Below are positions 8,110 through 17,043 of a DNA stretch of 64,000 nt, piece by piece (the stretch's first letter is position 1; every line of letters starts with the position of its first letter). The notes beneath the pieces were generated by a model. It was not told the origin of the DNA and did not search any database. It saw nothing but the letters and a program-made list of their open reading frames with translations. The stretch covers positions 1 to 64,000 of the forward strand of contig NZ_LROZ01000013.1 in NCBI RefSeq assembly GCF_001549985.1, read 5' to 3'. The translations under genes were made by a program, and so were the position numbers. The stretch comes from Myroides odoratus. Its GTDB lineage: Bacteria; Bacteroidota; Bacteroidia; Flavobacteriales; Flavobacteriaceae.

Positions 8110-9345
8110 CTATTTTTTCTTGCGCAATTCGAGAACCGTTATCTCTGGCCAAATCCCAGTTCGTCCTTGGTAGGCATGATAACCAAATCCTCGATTCACA
8201 TAGATCATTTTTCCCATCTTTTCATACAGTCCTGCCCATTGTTTATACACGTATTGAATCGGGCTCCATTTAATAAAACCGGGGATTTCTATTCCAAACT
8301 GACTACCATGAGTATGTCCTGCTAAGGTCAACTGGAAATTTTTAGGGTGATCCAATACTTTAGCTTCCCAATGGGAAGGGTCATGCGATAATAAAACTTT
8401 AAAATCCTCCGCTGTTACCCCTACTGTCGATTGATCTAAATCGCCATATTTCATAAAATGAGCGCGTTCTCCCCAATTCTCTACTCCAACAATAACAAGG
8501 CTATCTTCACCTTTTTGCAAGCGTACATGTTCATTGCGCAATAACTTCATCCCAATAGCTGGGCTCAAATTACAAATGGCTTGAAAGTTGCGTTCGCGTT
8601 CTTCATCCGTTTCCCATTGGATGTATTCTCCATAATCGTGATTCCCTAAAATGGAATAATTGCCAAAGGGATGTTGTTCAATCTTTTGAAACACATCCAA
8701 CCAAGGCGTCATTTCACCTGCTAAACTATTGACTAAATCCCCAGTGAATAACAAGACATCCGACTGTTGTTGATTGACTAAATCAATAGCATATTCTAAT
8801 TTTTCTCGGTTGTCAAAACTACCAGAATGAATATCGGATAGTTGTGTGATAGTAAACCCATCAAAAGCCTCTGGTAAATCTTCAAAAGTCAAGATGTGTT
8901 TATGTACCTGAAACTTGTAGCGTCCGATTGTAATTCCGTGTAATACAGAAATAAAGGGAATTGCTGCAATTCCAAACGCAAGTTGGGTAATGAATTTTCG
9001 TCTTTCTGGAAGGAATCTATCTTTTCGCGTTATTTTCTCTCTTTTAAAATAGTGTAGGATCCCGCGAAGTACGCGTACAAAATCCTCTAAAAGCAACAAT
9101 ATTGTAATTAATACTTTCGGTAAGTAAACTAAAATAACCAACGCAGCAGCCAACATCGATTGGTGGTTTTGTCCAGATGAACGATCAAAACGAGAAAATC
9201 CATAGGCAATATAAGCCACAATCAAGGCAGAGCAGATAAAATATAGTATTCGAAAAAATTTATGGCGTGTCAACTGTTTTACCGCTTGAAAGGTATAAAA
9301 TTCAACAAGCAATAAAACAGGGAGTAAGAATGCTAAATTCAACAT
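8110..9345 (-). CDS. membrane-anchored metallophosphoesterase (YaeI-like)
   Basis: 411 residues. The first ~150 carry three to four hydrophobic segments (about 1-20, 35-52, 65-85, 118-135). The calcineurin-like phosphoesterase domain follows, with its metal-binding motifs in order: QLSDIHSG, LLFTGDLVNS, LGNHDYG, LLSHDPSHW and LAGHTHGSQF. All five blocks look intact, so it should be an active dinuclear metal phosphoesterase. The related E. coli protein acts on lipid pyrophosphates; the substrate here is unknown. It is a single gene with its own promoter at 9365-9393. Confidence 0.88.
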   Translation of the reverse strand: MLNLAFLLPVLLLVEFYTFQAVKQLTRHKFFRILYFICSALIVAYIAYGFSRFDRSSGQNHQSMLAAALVILVYLPKVLITILLLLEDFVRVLRGILHYFKREKITRKDRFLPERRKFITQLAFGIAAIPFISVLHGITIGRYKFQVHKHILTFEDLPEAFDGFTITQLSDIHSGSFDNREKLEYAIDLVNQQQSDVLLFTGDLVNSLAGEMTPWLDVFQKIEQHPFGNYSILGNHDYGEYIQWETDEERERNFQAICNLSPAIGMKLLRNEHVRLQKGEDSLVIVGVENWGERAHFMKYGDLDQSTVGVTAEDFKVLLSHDPSHWEAKVLDHPKNFQLTLAGHTHGSQFGIEIPGFIKWSPIQYVYKQWAGLYEKMGKMIYVNRGFGYHAYQGRTGIWPEITVLELRKKK

Positions 9346-9364
9346 AGTAAAAGGCTATAAGTAA

Positions 9365-9393
9365 CAAAGTTAGTTTTTTGTATAACGTATCAA
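9365..9393 (-). promoter_or_regulatory. promoter of the metallophosphoesterase gene
   Basis: On the minus strand, TTG (9393-9391), 18 bases, TAACTTTG (9372-9365). This is a full match to the Bacteroidota promoter pattern, giving a leader of about 15 bases. Confidence 0.6.
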
Positions 9394-9458
9394 AATATCT
9401 TTAACAAAGATTAATAACCTTCAAGCAAAAACTGCGATTTTTCTCCTTTTTATAAACA

Positions 9459-9496
9459 AAAAAAGGCAAATACAAGAAATTTTGCATTTGCCTTTC
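9459..9496 (-). terminator. intrinsic terminator after the FN3-like lipoprotein
   Basis: The minus strand forms a 12-13 base stem (AAAGGCAAATGCA with TGTATTTGCCTTT, one wobble) followed by a run of seven T residues. It lies about 55 bases past the stop of the 9551-10699 gene. Confidence 0.8.
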
Positions 9497-9550
9497 ATCC
9501 TATACTAAACACAGAGAATTTTAATCTTCCCCTTTAGTTTACCTTATTTT

Positions 9551-10699
9551 TTATGGTCTAGGTTCACCCTTTACAGGTACACCTTCAAATTTAGCTTTGA
9601 AACGCTTGGTTACATCGCTTTTTCTCACCATTTCTATTTCCACTTTATAATCTGTAGCAGATGTTTTCGCGATTCTAATTTCGCCATAATCGATATCTGT
9701 ATCCAAAGCATTTGTCTCTTTATTCATAATCTTGAAGGCTTTAGCTACTTCATCAGCTCCTGGTCTACCTGGCCCCTGACTCGCATTGCGGATATAACGT
9801 CCTTCTTTTAATACATCTTCTTCTGCTTGAGCTGCAGCAACAGTAAATTGCACCTCCCATTGATCATTAGACAGATATAAATAATAGGCTACTGTATGCC
9901 CTACTTCATCTCCAACAAAATTCATGTTGGTCATTATTTGCAGTTCTTCATCAATAGGAGCTTCCGACTCCTCTTTTGTACGTGCTTCTTCCTGAACAAG
10001 TAGATGAATATCCGTTGCAGAGATTCCCGCAACATAAATGATATAATCGGTATTTGGTTTTGCTACTTTAGGTTTCAATGTACTAGGTCCATCTACCTTT
10101 ACAATAGAAAAACCTTCTTCTAACACCTCTTCCGCTGTCATTGTTCTTCCTTCCATTGTACTTTTCTCAACAATCATATAACGCATTTTTACTGCACCTG
10201 TTGGGTTTACTGTAAAAATTACGCGTTCATGTGTTGCATCAACATCGGTAATAGAAATAGCGATATCAATTGCTTTTTTTGTTTTAAAAGCAGTGCCTTT
10301 CTCATCAAATGTAACGACATCTTCTTTATTTAAAGCTAGGGCATATAACACATATTCTTTATCTGCTTCTAATTCTTTTACAACTTGTTCTGCCTTAGCA
10401 TCAGCCACTAATTTTCCTTCTTCCCTTACTTGTTTCGCTGTTACAGCAAGATTTTTTTCTTGAATTAAATAGTAAATTTTCTCTGCACCCGTAGCTTCAA
10501 ACTTAAACGTAACGGATTCTTCTTCTACCGTCACAACCTCCACTTTCAACGTTGCTTTCTCTGCTGATTCTCCTGGTTCTTCTGGCCCTGGATTTACTTT
10601 TATAAGGTAATTATGGTCATCACTCGAACAACCTACAGTAGTAAGTAATCCTGAAGTAATCAACGCCAAAACCCCTAATTTAAGGTGAAAATTTTTCAT
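9551..10699 (-). CDS. hypothetical lipoprotein with two FN3-like repeats
   Basis: 382 residues; no functional family recognised. The signal peptide ends in a lipobox at Cys24 (LLTTVGC), followed by a Pro/Glu-rich linker. Residues about 50-140 and 142-240 are two diverged copies of one module: each has an FEATGA or NPTGA segment, then a YYLI/YMIV strand, a KQVREEG or EEVLEEG helix and a KEYVLYALA or TDYIIYVAG strand, which looks fibronectin-III-like. The C-terminal ~130 residues look beta-rich. It is probably a surface or periplasmic lipoprotein. The ends are acidic and no enzymatic motif is visible. It is monocistronic with its own terminator. Confidence 0.75.
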   Translation of the reverse strand: MKNFHLKLGVLALITSGLLTTVGCSSDDHNYLIKVNPGPEEPGESAEKATLKVEVVTVEEESVTFKFEATGAEKIYYLIQEKNLAVTAKQVREEGKLVADAKAEQVVKELEADKEYVLYALALNKEDVVTFDEKGTAFKTKKAIDIAISITDVDATHERVIFTVNPTGAVKMRYMIVEKSTMEGRTMTAEEVLEEGFSIVKVDGPSTLKPKVAKPNTDYIIYVAGISATDIHLLVQEEARTKEESEAPIDEELQIMTNMNFVGDEVGHTVAYYLYLSNDQWEVQFTVAAAQAEEDVLKEGRYIRNASQGPGRPGADEVAKAFKIMNKETNALDTDIDYGEIRIAKTSATDYKVEIEMVRKSDVTKRFKAKFEGVPVKGEPRP

Positions 10700-10910
10700 A
10701 ATATTTTTTTTTTAAAAATAAACAATACACAATTGTATCAATAAAAATGCAATAAAACTAAATTTAAAAACAAAGAATGACCTAATTCACAAAATAATAC
10801 AAAACCGAATGACACACCACAGCAACTTTCTTCCATAACATCCCATTTACTCCTACAGAAAGGACTGTATTCCCTTTACACTTATTCACCCGTAGAAAAA
10901 ACAAAATCAC

Positions 10911-10918
10911 TATCTTTG
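10911..10918 (+). promoter_or_regulatory. -7 promoter element of polA
   Basis: TATCTTTG is an exact TAnnTTTG match 34 bases before the polA ATG. No -33 TTG is found at standard spacing. Confidence 0.45.
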
Positions 10919-10952
10919 AAATTAATTCAGTATTAAATAAAACCATCATTCA

Positions 10953-13760
10953 ATGGCTCAACAAAAACGTCTTTTTTTATTAGACGCCTATGCTTTAATT
11001 TTTAGAGGCTATTATGCGCTTATTAAAAACCCAAGAATCAATTCTAAAGGATTAGATACCTCTGCTATTTTAGGATTTATGAATTCCCTTTTGGATGTAA
11101 TCAAAAGAGAGAATCCAGATCATTTAGCTGTTGCTTTTGACAATGGGGGGAGTAAAGATCGCTTAGCCATCTTTCCTGAATACAAAGCCAATCGCGATGT
11201 AACACCTGAAGCAATTAAAATTGCGGTTCCTTACATCAAGGAAATTTTAAAGGCGATGCATATTCCCATTATTGAAGTTTCAGGTTTTGAGGCAGATGAT
11301 TTAATTGGAACGATTTCTAAACAAGCAGAAAAAGAAGATTTTATGGTGTATATGGTTACACCAGATAAAGATTACGCACAGCTTGTTTCGGACAATATTG
11401 TCATGTACAGACCTGCTCGAATGGGCAACGGTATTGAAATTTGGGATGTTGAACGAGTAAAAGAGAAATTCGAAGTAGATCATCCTGAACAGGTAATTGA
11501 TTTTTTGGGGATGATGGGAGATGCTGTAGACAATATTCCAGGATTACCTGGCGTTGGTGAAAAAACGGCAAAAAAATTCATCAAAGAATATGGTTCGATG
11601 GAAAACCTTTTAGCTCATACCCATGAACTAAAAGGCAAAATGAAAGAAAACATCGAAGCAAATAAAGAGAAAGGTTTACTTTCTAAAAAACTAGCTACGA
11701 TTATCTTGGATTGTCCTGTCACTTTTAATGCGGACAATTATATTTTAGAACAACCAGATGTTGAAAAAACAGATGCATTATTCATTGAGCTGGAATTCAG
11801 AAGAATGAAAGAGCAATTTGACAAGATTTTTTCTTCAAGTCCACAACCAGTCCCTGCAACTACAACTGTAACATCCTCTCTTGCCCAGGAAGAACAATTT
11901 TCGTTGTTTGAAACTGGAGAAGGAAGTGGTGCGCAATCCCCATACCAAACGTTAGAAACCACACAGCATGTTTATCAATTGGTTCAGTCACCAATGGCTA
12001 TTCGTTTGTTAGCGCAGCAATTAATGCAACAACAAAGTGTTTGTTTCGATACAGAAACTACCGGTTTGGATCCCTTAACTGCGGAATTGGTAGGACTCGC
12101 ATTTTCGTATGATAAAGGAACGGCATACTACGTGCCTTTATCTGAAAATAAAACAGAAGTATTAGCGACATTAGAACATTTCAAGCCTTTCTTTGAATCT
12201 GATAGCATTGAAAAGATTGGACAAAACTTGAAATACGACATCAAAGTTTTAAAACAATATGATATTCAGGTGAACCATCCCCTGTTTGATACCATGATTG
12301 CCCATTATTTGATCAATCCAGATATGCGTCACAACATGGATGTATTGGCTGAGACTTATCTGAATTATACGCCTCAACCAATTGAATCCTTAATTGGAAA
12401 AAAAGGAAAAAATCAGAAATCAATGCGAGAGGTAGAAGTTGAATTAACCAAAGAATACGCAGGAGAAGATGCGGATGTTACCTTTCAATTAAAACAAGTA
12501 TTCTTACCGCAACTGGAAGCCACTCAAACGGCACAATTATTTAGAGAAATTGAAATTCCTTTAGTTTCAGTACTAGCTGATATGGAAAATGAAGGGATTC
12601 GCTTAGACGTTGATTTCCTACACACTTTATCTACTACATTAGACAGCGATATTAAACAATTAGAGCAATCTATTTACGAAACAGCAGGAGAAACGTTCAA
12701 CTTAGCATCACCCAAACAACTAGGAGATATCCTATTTGAAAAATTACAGATTGGCGGATCTAAACCGAAGAAAACAAAAACAGGACAATATGCAACTGGG
12801 GAGGAAATTCTGAGTGATTTAGCACCTAAACACGCTATTGTGCAAGATATTTTGAACTGGCGTCAATTGATTAAGCTTCAAAACACCTATGTAGATGCAT
12901 TACCGAAGCAAATCAATCCAGTAACGAATCGCGTGCATACAGAATATATGCAAGCTGTAGCAGCAACTGGACGTTTGAGTTCAAATAATCCCAATTTACA
13001 AAATATCCCGATTCGTACCGAACGCGGGCGCTTGGTACGTAAAGCATTTGTTGCGCGCGATGAAAATTACGTTTTATTAGCGGCGGATTACTCTCAAATT
13101 GAGTTGCGCATTATTGCAGCATTGAGCGAAGAGCCCAATATGATTGAATCCTTCAAAAATGGAGAAGATATTCACCGTTCAACAGCAGCACGTGTATTCA
13201 ATGTTCCATTAGAAGAAGTGACCAAAGAACAACGAAGTCATGCTAAAACGGTCAACTTTGGAATCATCTATGGTGTTTCTGCCTTTGGATTGAGCAATCA
13301 AACGAATTTATCTCGTGCAGAAAGTAAAGAATTGATTGATACCTATTATGAAACCTATCCAAAACTAAAAGACTATATCGCACAACAAATTGAGTTTGCG
13401 CGCGAATATGGTTATGTACAGACGATTTTAGGCAGAAGAAGATATTTAAAAGATATCCATTCCCAAAATGCCGTTGTGCGCAGTGCGGCAGAGCGAAATG
13501 CAGTCAATGCGCCTATTCAGGGAAGCGCAGCAGACATTATTAAAATTGCGATGATTCGCATTCACAAGCGACTAGTCAGCGAACAATGGAAATCGAAGAT
13601 GCTATTACAAGTACACGATGAGTTGGTTTTTGATGCGTACAAAGAAGAATTGGATGCGTTAAAAACCATGGTAAAAGAAGAAATGGAAAGTGCTTTCAGC
13701 TTAGCAGTACCCTTAGTTGTTGATTTAGGAATTGGCGAAAATTGGCTGCAAGCACATTAA
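10953..13760 (+). CDS. polA: DNA polymerase I
   Basis: 935 residues. The 5'-3' exonuclease domain occupies about 1-290 (LFLLDAYALIFRGYYAL, GFEADDLIGT, DAVDNIPGLPGVGEKTA). The 3'-5' proofreading domain at about 340-520 keeps its first catalytic motif DTETTG. The polymerase domain follows with motif A (DYSQIELRI), the fingers helix (KTVNFGIIYGVS), QGSAADIIK, and motif C (QVHDELVF). It processes Okazaki fragments and fills repair gaps. All three activities appear intact, unlike in many bacteria that have lost proofreading. A Gln/Pro/Thr-rich linker separates the first two domains. Confidence 0.97.
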   Translation: MAQQKRLFLLDAYALIFRGYYALIKNPRINSKGLDTSAILGFMNSLLDVIKRENPDHLAVAFDNGGSKDRLAIFPEYKANRDVTPEAIKIAVPYIKEILKAMHIPIIEVSGFEADDLIGTISKQAEKEDFMVYMVTPDKDYAQLVSDNIVMYRPARMGNGIEIWDVERVKEKFEVDHPEQVIDFLGMMGDAVDNIPGLPGVGEKTAKKFIKEYGSMENLLAHTHELKGKMKENIEANKEKGLLSKKLATIILDCPVTFNADNYILEQPDVEKTDALFIELEFRRMKEQFDKIFSSSPQPVPATTTVTSSLAQEEQFSLFETGEGSGAQSPYQTLETTQHVYQLVQSPMAIRLLAQQLMQQQSVCFDTETTGLDPLTAELVGLAFSYDKGTAYYVPLSENKTEVLATLEHFKPFFESDSIEKIGQNLKYDIKVLKQYDIQVNHPLFDTMIAHYLINPDMRHNMDVLAETYLNYTPQPIESLIGKKGKNQKSMREVEVELTKEYAGEDADVTFQLKQVFLPQLEATQTAQLFREIEIPLVSVLADMENEGIRLDVDFLHTLSTTLDSDIKQLEQSIYETAGETFNLASPKQLGDILFEKLQIGGSKPKKTKTGQYATGEEILSDLAPKHAIVQDILNWRQLIKLQNTYVDALPKQINPVTNRVHTEYMQAVAATGRLSSNNPNLQNIPIRTERGRLVRKAFVARDENYVLLAADYSQIELRIIAALSEEPNMIESFKNGEDIHRSTAARVFNVPLEEVTKEQRSHAKTVNFGIIYGVSAFGLSNQTNLSRAESKELIDTYYETYPKLKDYIAQQIEFAREYGYVQTILGRRRYLKDIHSQNAVVRSAAERNAVNAPIQGSAADIIKIAMIRIHKRLVSEQWKSKMLLQVHDELVFDAYKEELDALKTMVKEEMESAFSLAVPLVVDLGIGENWLQAH

Positions 13761-13786
13761 TAAATCGTAATTCATAATAATTTATG

Positions 13787-13794
13787 TAAATTTG
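13787..13794 (+). promoter_or_regulatory. -7 promoter element before the DUF805 gene
   Basis: TAAATTTG matches TAnnTTTG and lies 25 bases before the ATG at 13819. This suggests the gene is transcribed separately from polA, although only 58 bases separate them. Confidence 0.4.
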
Positions 13795-13818
13795 GTAAAA
13801 TTTTAAAAAAGAAAATTT

Positions 13819-14151
13819 ATGATTAATTACTATGTTTTCGTATTAAAAAACTACGCAAACTTCAATGGTAGAGCAAGAAGAAGCGAGTTTTGGTATTTTA
13901 CGCTAGTCAATCTTATTATTTCATTTGTACTAGGTTTTATCAGTGGGTTATTATTTGATTCAGCTTTACTTGGTAACATTTACAGCTTGGCAGTATTACT
14001 ACCTACCATAGCAGTTGCTATTCGAAGAATGCACGATATCAATAAAAGTGGATGGTTTATTTTAATCCCTATCTACAATATTGTCTTAGCGGCAACAGAA
14101 GGCGATAAAGGCGACAATGCATATGGAGCAGATCCAAAAGCAAACGCTTAA
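13819..14151 (+). CDS. DUF805 family inner-membrane protein
   Basis: 110 residues matching the DUF805 signature: an N-terminal FNGRARRSEFWYF motif, two or three hydrophobic segments (about 25-45, 50-67, 78-92), and the RRMHDINKSGWFILIP motif between the last two. The C-terminus carries a short GDKGDNAYGADP tail typical of the family. These are small integral membrane proteins of unknown function. A strong terminator lies 22 bases downstream. Confidence 0.85.
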   Translation: MINYYVFVLKNYANFNGRARRSEFWYFTLVNLIISFVLGFISGLLFDSALLGNIYSLAVLLPTIAVAIRRMHDINKSGWFILIPIYNIVLAATEGDKGDNAYGADPKANA

Positions 14152-14172
14152 AATGGTATACACAATAAAAAC

Positions 14173-14205
14173 AAAAAGGTTATTCCGCTGGAATAACCTT
14201 TTTTT
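14173..14205 (+). terminator. intrinsic terminator after the DUF805 gene
   Basis: A perfect 11-base stem (14176-14186 with 14190-14200) with a 3-base loop, followed by a T run. Confidence 0.88.
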
Positions 14206-14245
14206 ATGACTTGCGTTAAAATCGAAATAGTTCCAAATTAAAAAC

Positions 14246-14253
14246 TATTTTTG
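14246..14253 (+). promoter_or_regulatory. -7 promoter element of the acyltransferase gene
   Basis: TATTTTTG matches TAnnTTTG, 22 bases before the ATG at 14276. No clear -33 TTG. Confidence 0.4.
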
Positions 14254-14275
14254 TACTTCATTTTAAATCAAGACC

Positions 14276-14839
14276 ATGAAGAAATTATTGGGCAAATTCA
14301 TGTTAGGCATCACAGGTTGGAAGCTCGTCGTTCACGACGAATCTTTCAAACAAGAAAAAAAAGTTATTTTGATCTGTGTGCCCCATACCACCAATTGGGA
14401 TTTTTACTACAGTCTTGCTTGTTTTTGGATTTTAGGTATGCCTTTTAAAATCTTCATCAAAGATTATTATACCAAATCGTGGTTTGGTTTTTTCTTCAAA
14501 GCGATTGGCTGCATTGGAGTAGATCGTACAAAAAGTCAGAATTTAGTAGAATATGCGGTTCAAATTATTGAAGAAGCAGATGAGATTGCCTTGATCAATA
14601 CCCCTGAAGGCACCCGTTCCTTTTCGCCTAAATGGAAACAAGGTTTTTATCACATTGCAAAACAAACCAATATCCCCATTGCTTTATGCTATGCAGATTA
14701 CAAAAAAAAGGAATGTGGAATCATGAAATTAGTACGGGTAGAAGACAAATCCTTTGAAGCTTTATTGGATGAGATTGCCCCTTATTATAGTCCAGCGATG
14801 GCAAAATATCCTGAGAATTACAATCCTAAGTTGTATTAA
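14276..14839 (+). CDS. PlsC-like lysophospholipid acyltransferase family protein
   Basis: 187 residues. The acyltransferase catalytic HX4D motif is H37-T-T-N-W-D42, and the substrate/phosphate-binding block is TPEGTRS at about 108-114 (family EGTRS). Such enzymes transfer an acyl chain to 1-acylglycerol-3-phosphate or a related acceptor at the inner membrane face. At 187 residues it is shorter than classical PlsC (about 240) and fits the compact HTTNWD subfamily common in Bacteroidota, whose exact acceptor is unclear. A frame-shifted overlapping frame from 14251 is not the gene. Confidence 0.85.
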   Translation: MKKLLGKFMLGITGWKLVVHDESFKQEKKVILICVPHTTNWDFYYSLACFWILGMPFKIFIKDYYTKSWFGFFFKAIGCIGVDRTKSQNLVEYAVQIIEEADEIALINTPEGTRSFSPKWKQGFYHIAKQTNIPIALCYADYKKKECGIMKLVRVEDKSFEALLDEIAPYYSPAMAKYPENYNPKLY

Positions 14840-15132
14840 CAACATATTCCCATAAAAGCAGGGTGTTTTTCTCCTCCTCCTCCTTCTTTCAATCCTTCAT
14901 CGGTTTACAACGTCACTATGCTAGAAAGTAAATTCACAAATGAAGAAAAGACCTAAGTTTGAAAGAATTAGAAGCTTATACATGCGAAACCCCTGAATAA
15001 GTATCCTTCATTTTAGAGAATATCCCATTTTTTTCTTTGTTTTTGCAAGCAAAAAAACAAGCGTTCTTGTATTCAAACAAATTACAACTCAGCTTGTTAA
15101 AAGCAAATAAAAGCAAAAAACAGTGGTATGGA
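14840..15132. other. AT-rich intergenic region without a gene
   Basis: About 290 bases between the acyltransferase and the rplM promoter. It contains C/T-rich and poly-A stretches and short imperfect repeats of AAAGCAAAT, but no convincing terminator, RNA or reading frame. A minus-strand frame at 14976-15203 overlaps the rplM promoter and has no recognisable protein features. Confidence 0.5.
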
Positions 15133-15133
15133 T

Positions 15134-15163
15134 TTGTATAATAAAAGAAATTATGTAATTTTG
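15134..15163 (+). promoter_or_regulatory. promoter of the rplM-rpsI operon
   Basis: TTG (15134-15136), 19 bases, TAATTTTG (15156-15163): a full match to the Bacteroidota promoter. The predicted transcription start is near 15168, which argues against translation starting at the ATG codons at 15175 or 15181. Confidence 0.75.
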
Positions 15164-15210
15164 CACTCCCTTTATTGGGAATGGAATGTTTAATTAAATA
15201 CAAAATTATT

Positions 15211-15666
15211 GTGGAAAGTTTAAGCTACAAGACTGTATCAGCAAACAAAGCAACTGTTCAAAAAGAATGGTTAGTTGTAGATGCTGAAGGCCAAAATTTG
15301 GGTCGTCTTGCTTCTAAAGTGGCAACACTTTTAAGAGGTAAACACAAGACAAATTACACGCCGCACGTAGACTGTGGAGACAACGTAATCGTAATCAACG
15401 CAGAAAAAATCAACCTAACAGGTAACAAATTAGATGACAAGACTTACATCCGTCACACAGGTTACCCAGGAGGACAAAGATCTTTAACTGCTAAAGTAAT
15501 GCAACAAAAAAATCCTGCATTATTAGTAGAGAAAGCAATCAAAGGGATGTTGCCTAAAAACAAATTAGGAGCACAATTATTCCGTAATTTAAATGTTAAT
15601 GTAGGCGCTGAGCACAAACATGGAGCTCAACAACCTAAAGCCGTTAATTTAAACGAAGTTAAGTAA
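15211..15666 (+). CDS. rplM: 50S ribosomal protein L13
   Basis: From a GTG at 15211 the product is 151 residues, the normal length in Flavobacteriia, beginning (M)[15 protein letters not shown]. Upstream in-frame ATGs at 15175 and 15181 would add 10-12 residues not found in the family and lie only a few bases after the predicted transcription start, so GTG is preferred. Conserved blocks are [29 protein letters not shown] and HTGYPGG. L13 is an early-assembling 23S rRNA-binding protein. Its stop overlaps the rpsI start region by one base. Confidence 0.93.
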   Translation: MESLSYKTVSANKATVQKEWLVVDAEGQNLGRLASKVATLLRGKHKTNYTPHVDCGDNVIVINAEKINLTGNKLDDKTYIRHTGYPGGQRSLTAKVMQQKNPALLVEKAIKGMLPKNKLGAQLFRNLNVNVGAEHKHGAQQPKAVNLNEVK

Positions 15667-16052
15667 TGGGAGTTATTCACAAAATCGGTAGAAGAAAGAC
15701 CGCTGTTGCTCGTGTTTATGTTTCAGAAGGAACAGGAAACATTACAGTAAACAAAAAAGATTTTAAAATTTATTTCCCTACAGGTACATTACAGTACAAA
15801 GTATTACAGCCTCTTACACTTACTGAGAACGCTGAGAACTTTGACATCAAAGTAAATGTATATGGTGGAGGAACTACAGGACAAGCTGAGGCAGTGCGTA
15901 TGGCAATTGCTAGAGCGATGTGCGAAGTTGATGTTGAGAACAGAGCTGTTCTTAAACCAGAAGGATTATTGACTCGTGACCCTCGTATGGTTGAGCGTAA
16001 GAAATTCGGTCAGAAGAAAGCTCGTAAGAGATTCCAATTCTCTAAACGTTAA
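15666..16052 (+). CDS. rpsI: 30S ribosomal protein S9
   Basis: 128 residues, ending in the conserved basic tail [11 protein letters not shown] that reaches the P-site tRNA. The N-terminus [16 protein letters not shown] and the [18 protein letters not shown] block are typical. It is cotranscribed with rplM, whose stop codon TAATG overlaps this start. S9 helps hold the P-site tRNA anticodon arm. Confidence 0.97.
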   Translation: MGVIHKIGRRKTAVARVYVSEGTGNITVNKKDFKIYFPTGTLQYKVLQPLTLTENAENFDIKVNVYGGGTTGQAEAVRMAIARAMCEVDVENRAVLKPEGLLTRDPRMVERKKFGQKKARKRFQFSKR

Positions 16053-16115
16053 TATTTATTTATTATTAAAAAATCTAGGTTTTTGTTGCGCACTTGCATT
16101 TTTTGTAAGAAGTAG

Positions 16116-16168
16116 TTTAGCATCTAAATGGTTGAGACCGAGTTAATCGCTACTGAATCATTGCTAAA
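16116..16168 (+). promoter_or_regulatory. possible structured leader of rpsB
   Basis: In the 141-base gap before rpsB, TTAGCA (16117-16122) can pair with TGCTAA (16162-16167) around a loop holding the short motif GGTTGAGACC. Ribosomal protein genes often carry autoregulatory leaders, but this one is only a weak structural suggestion; no known leader family was recognised. Confidence 0.25.
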
Positions 16169-16193
16169 GTAACAGAACGTAAACTATTAGAAA

Positions 16194-16937
16194 ATGGCAA
16201 ACAAAGTAGAAGTAAAAGAATTACTAGAAGCAGGTGTTCACTTTGGACACATGACTAGAAAATGGGATCCAAACATGGCTCCTTATATCTATATGGAGCG
16301 TAATGGTATTCACATTATCAATCTATATAAAACTGCAGCTAAAATTGAAGAAGCGAATGAAGCTTTGAAAAAAATCGCTGCATCAGGAAGAAAAATCCTT
16401 TTCGTTGCTACAAAAAAGCAAGCGAAAGACATCGTAGCTGAAAAAGCAGCTGCAGCTAACATGCCTTACATCACTGAAAGATGGCCAGGTGGTATGTTAA
16501 CAAACTTCGTTACTATCCGTAAAGCTGTTAAGAAAATGGCTTCTATTGATAGAATGAAAAAAGACGGTACATTTATGACGCTTTCTAAGAAAGAGCGTTT
16601 ACAAGTTGAGCGTCTTCGTGCAAAATTAGAGAAAAACTTAGGTTCTATTGCTGATATGACTCGTCTACCAGCTGCTCTATTTGTTGTAGATATCAAAGCT
16701 GAACACATTGCGATTAAAGAAGCACAAAAATTAAACATTCCGATCTTCGCTATGGTGGATACGAACTCTGACCCACGTCAAGTTGACTACGTTATTCCAG
16801 CAAACGATGATGCTTCTAAATCAATCGATAAAATTTTATCTTTAGTTACTGCTGCTATTATCGAAGGTAATGCAGAAAGAAAATCTGAAAAAGAAGAAGC
16901 TCCAGCTGTAAAAGCGGATGCTGAAGCTAAAGCATAA
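16194..16937 (+). CDS. rpsB: 30S ribosomal protein S2
   Basis: 247 residues. Conserved blocks: LLEAGVHFGHMTRKWDPNMAPYIY, FVATKKQAKDIV, WPGGMLTNF, and IPIFAMVDTNSDP near the C-terminal end. A lysine/alanine-rich tail follows, as is usual in Bacteroidota. S2 joins late in 30S assembly and recruits S1. It pairs with tsf downstream, the usual bacterial arrangement, though a hairpin terminator lies between them. Confidence 0.97.
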   Translation: MANKVEVKELLEAGVHFGHMTRKWDPNMAPYIYMERNGIHIINLYKTAAKIEEANEALKKIAASGRKILFVATKKQAKDIVAEKAAAANMPYITERWPGGMLTNFVTIRKAVKKMASIDRMKKDGTFMTLSKKERLQVERLRAKLEKNLGSIADMTRLPAALFVVDIKAEHIAIKEAQKLNIPIFAMVDTNSDPRQVDYVIPANDDASKSIDKILSLVTAAIIEGNAERKSEKEEAPAVKADAEAKA

Positions 16938-16954
16938 TTTTTTAACAATATCAT

Positions 16955-17013
16955 AAAGTCGTTATGCTGATAGATGTTTACCTTTGTATTCAACTGTCAA
17001 TAACGACTTTTTT
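16955..17013 (+). terminator. rpsB-tsf intergenic hairpin with T tract and embedded -7 element
   Basis: AAAGTCGTTAT (16955-16965) pairs perfectly with ATAACGACTTT (17000-17010), followed by T residues: a terminator-like 11-base stem with a 34-base loop. The loop contains TACCTTTG (16979-16986), an exact -7 element, so a second promoter for tsf may begin inside the hairpin. The stem would then partly uncouple rpsB from tsf. Confidence 0.6.
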
Positions 17014-17043
17014 AATTTATTAACTCTTTAAAAGATTACTAAA

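Noticed and set aside
14976..15203. 75-residue minus-strand frame upstream of rplM
   Set aside because: It overlaps the strong rplM promoter on the other strand and has a poly-A derived, low-complexity sequence.
15175..15210. Longer L13 start at ATG 15175 or 15181
   Set aside because: The extra residues are absent from the family and lie within a few bases of the predicted transcription start; GTG at 15211 gives the standard 151-residue protein.
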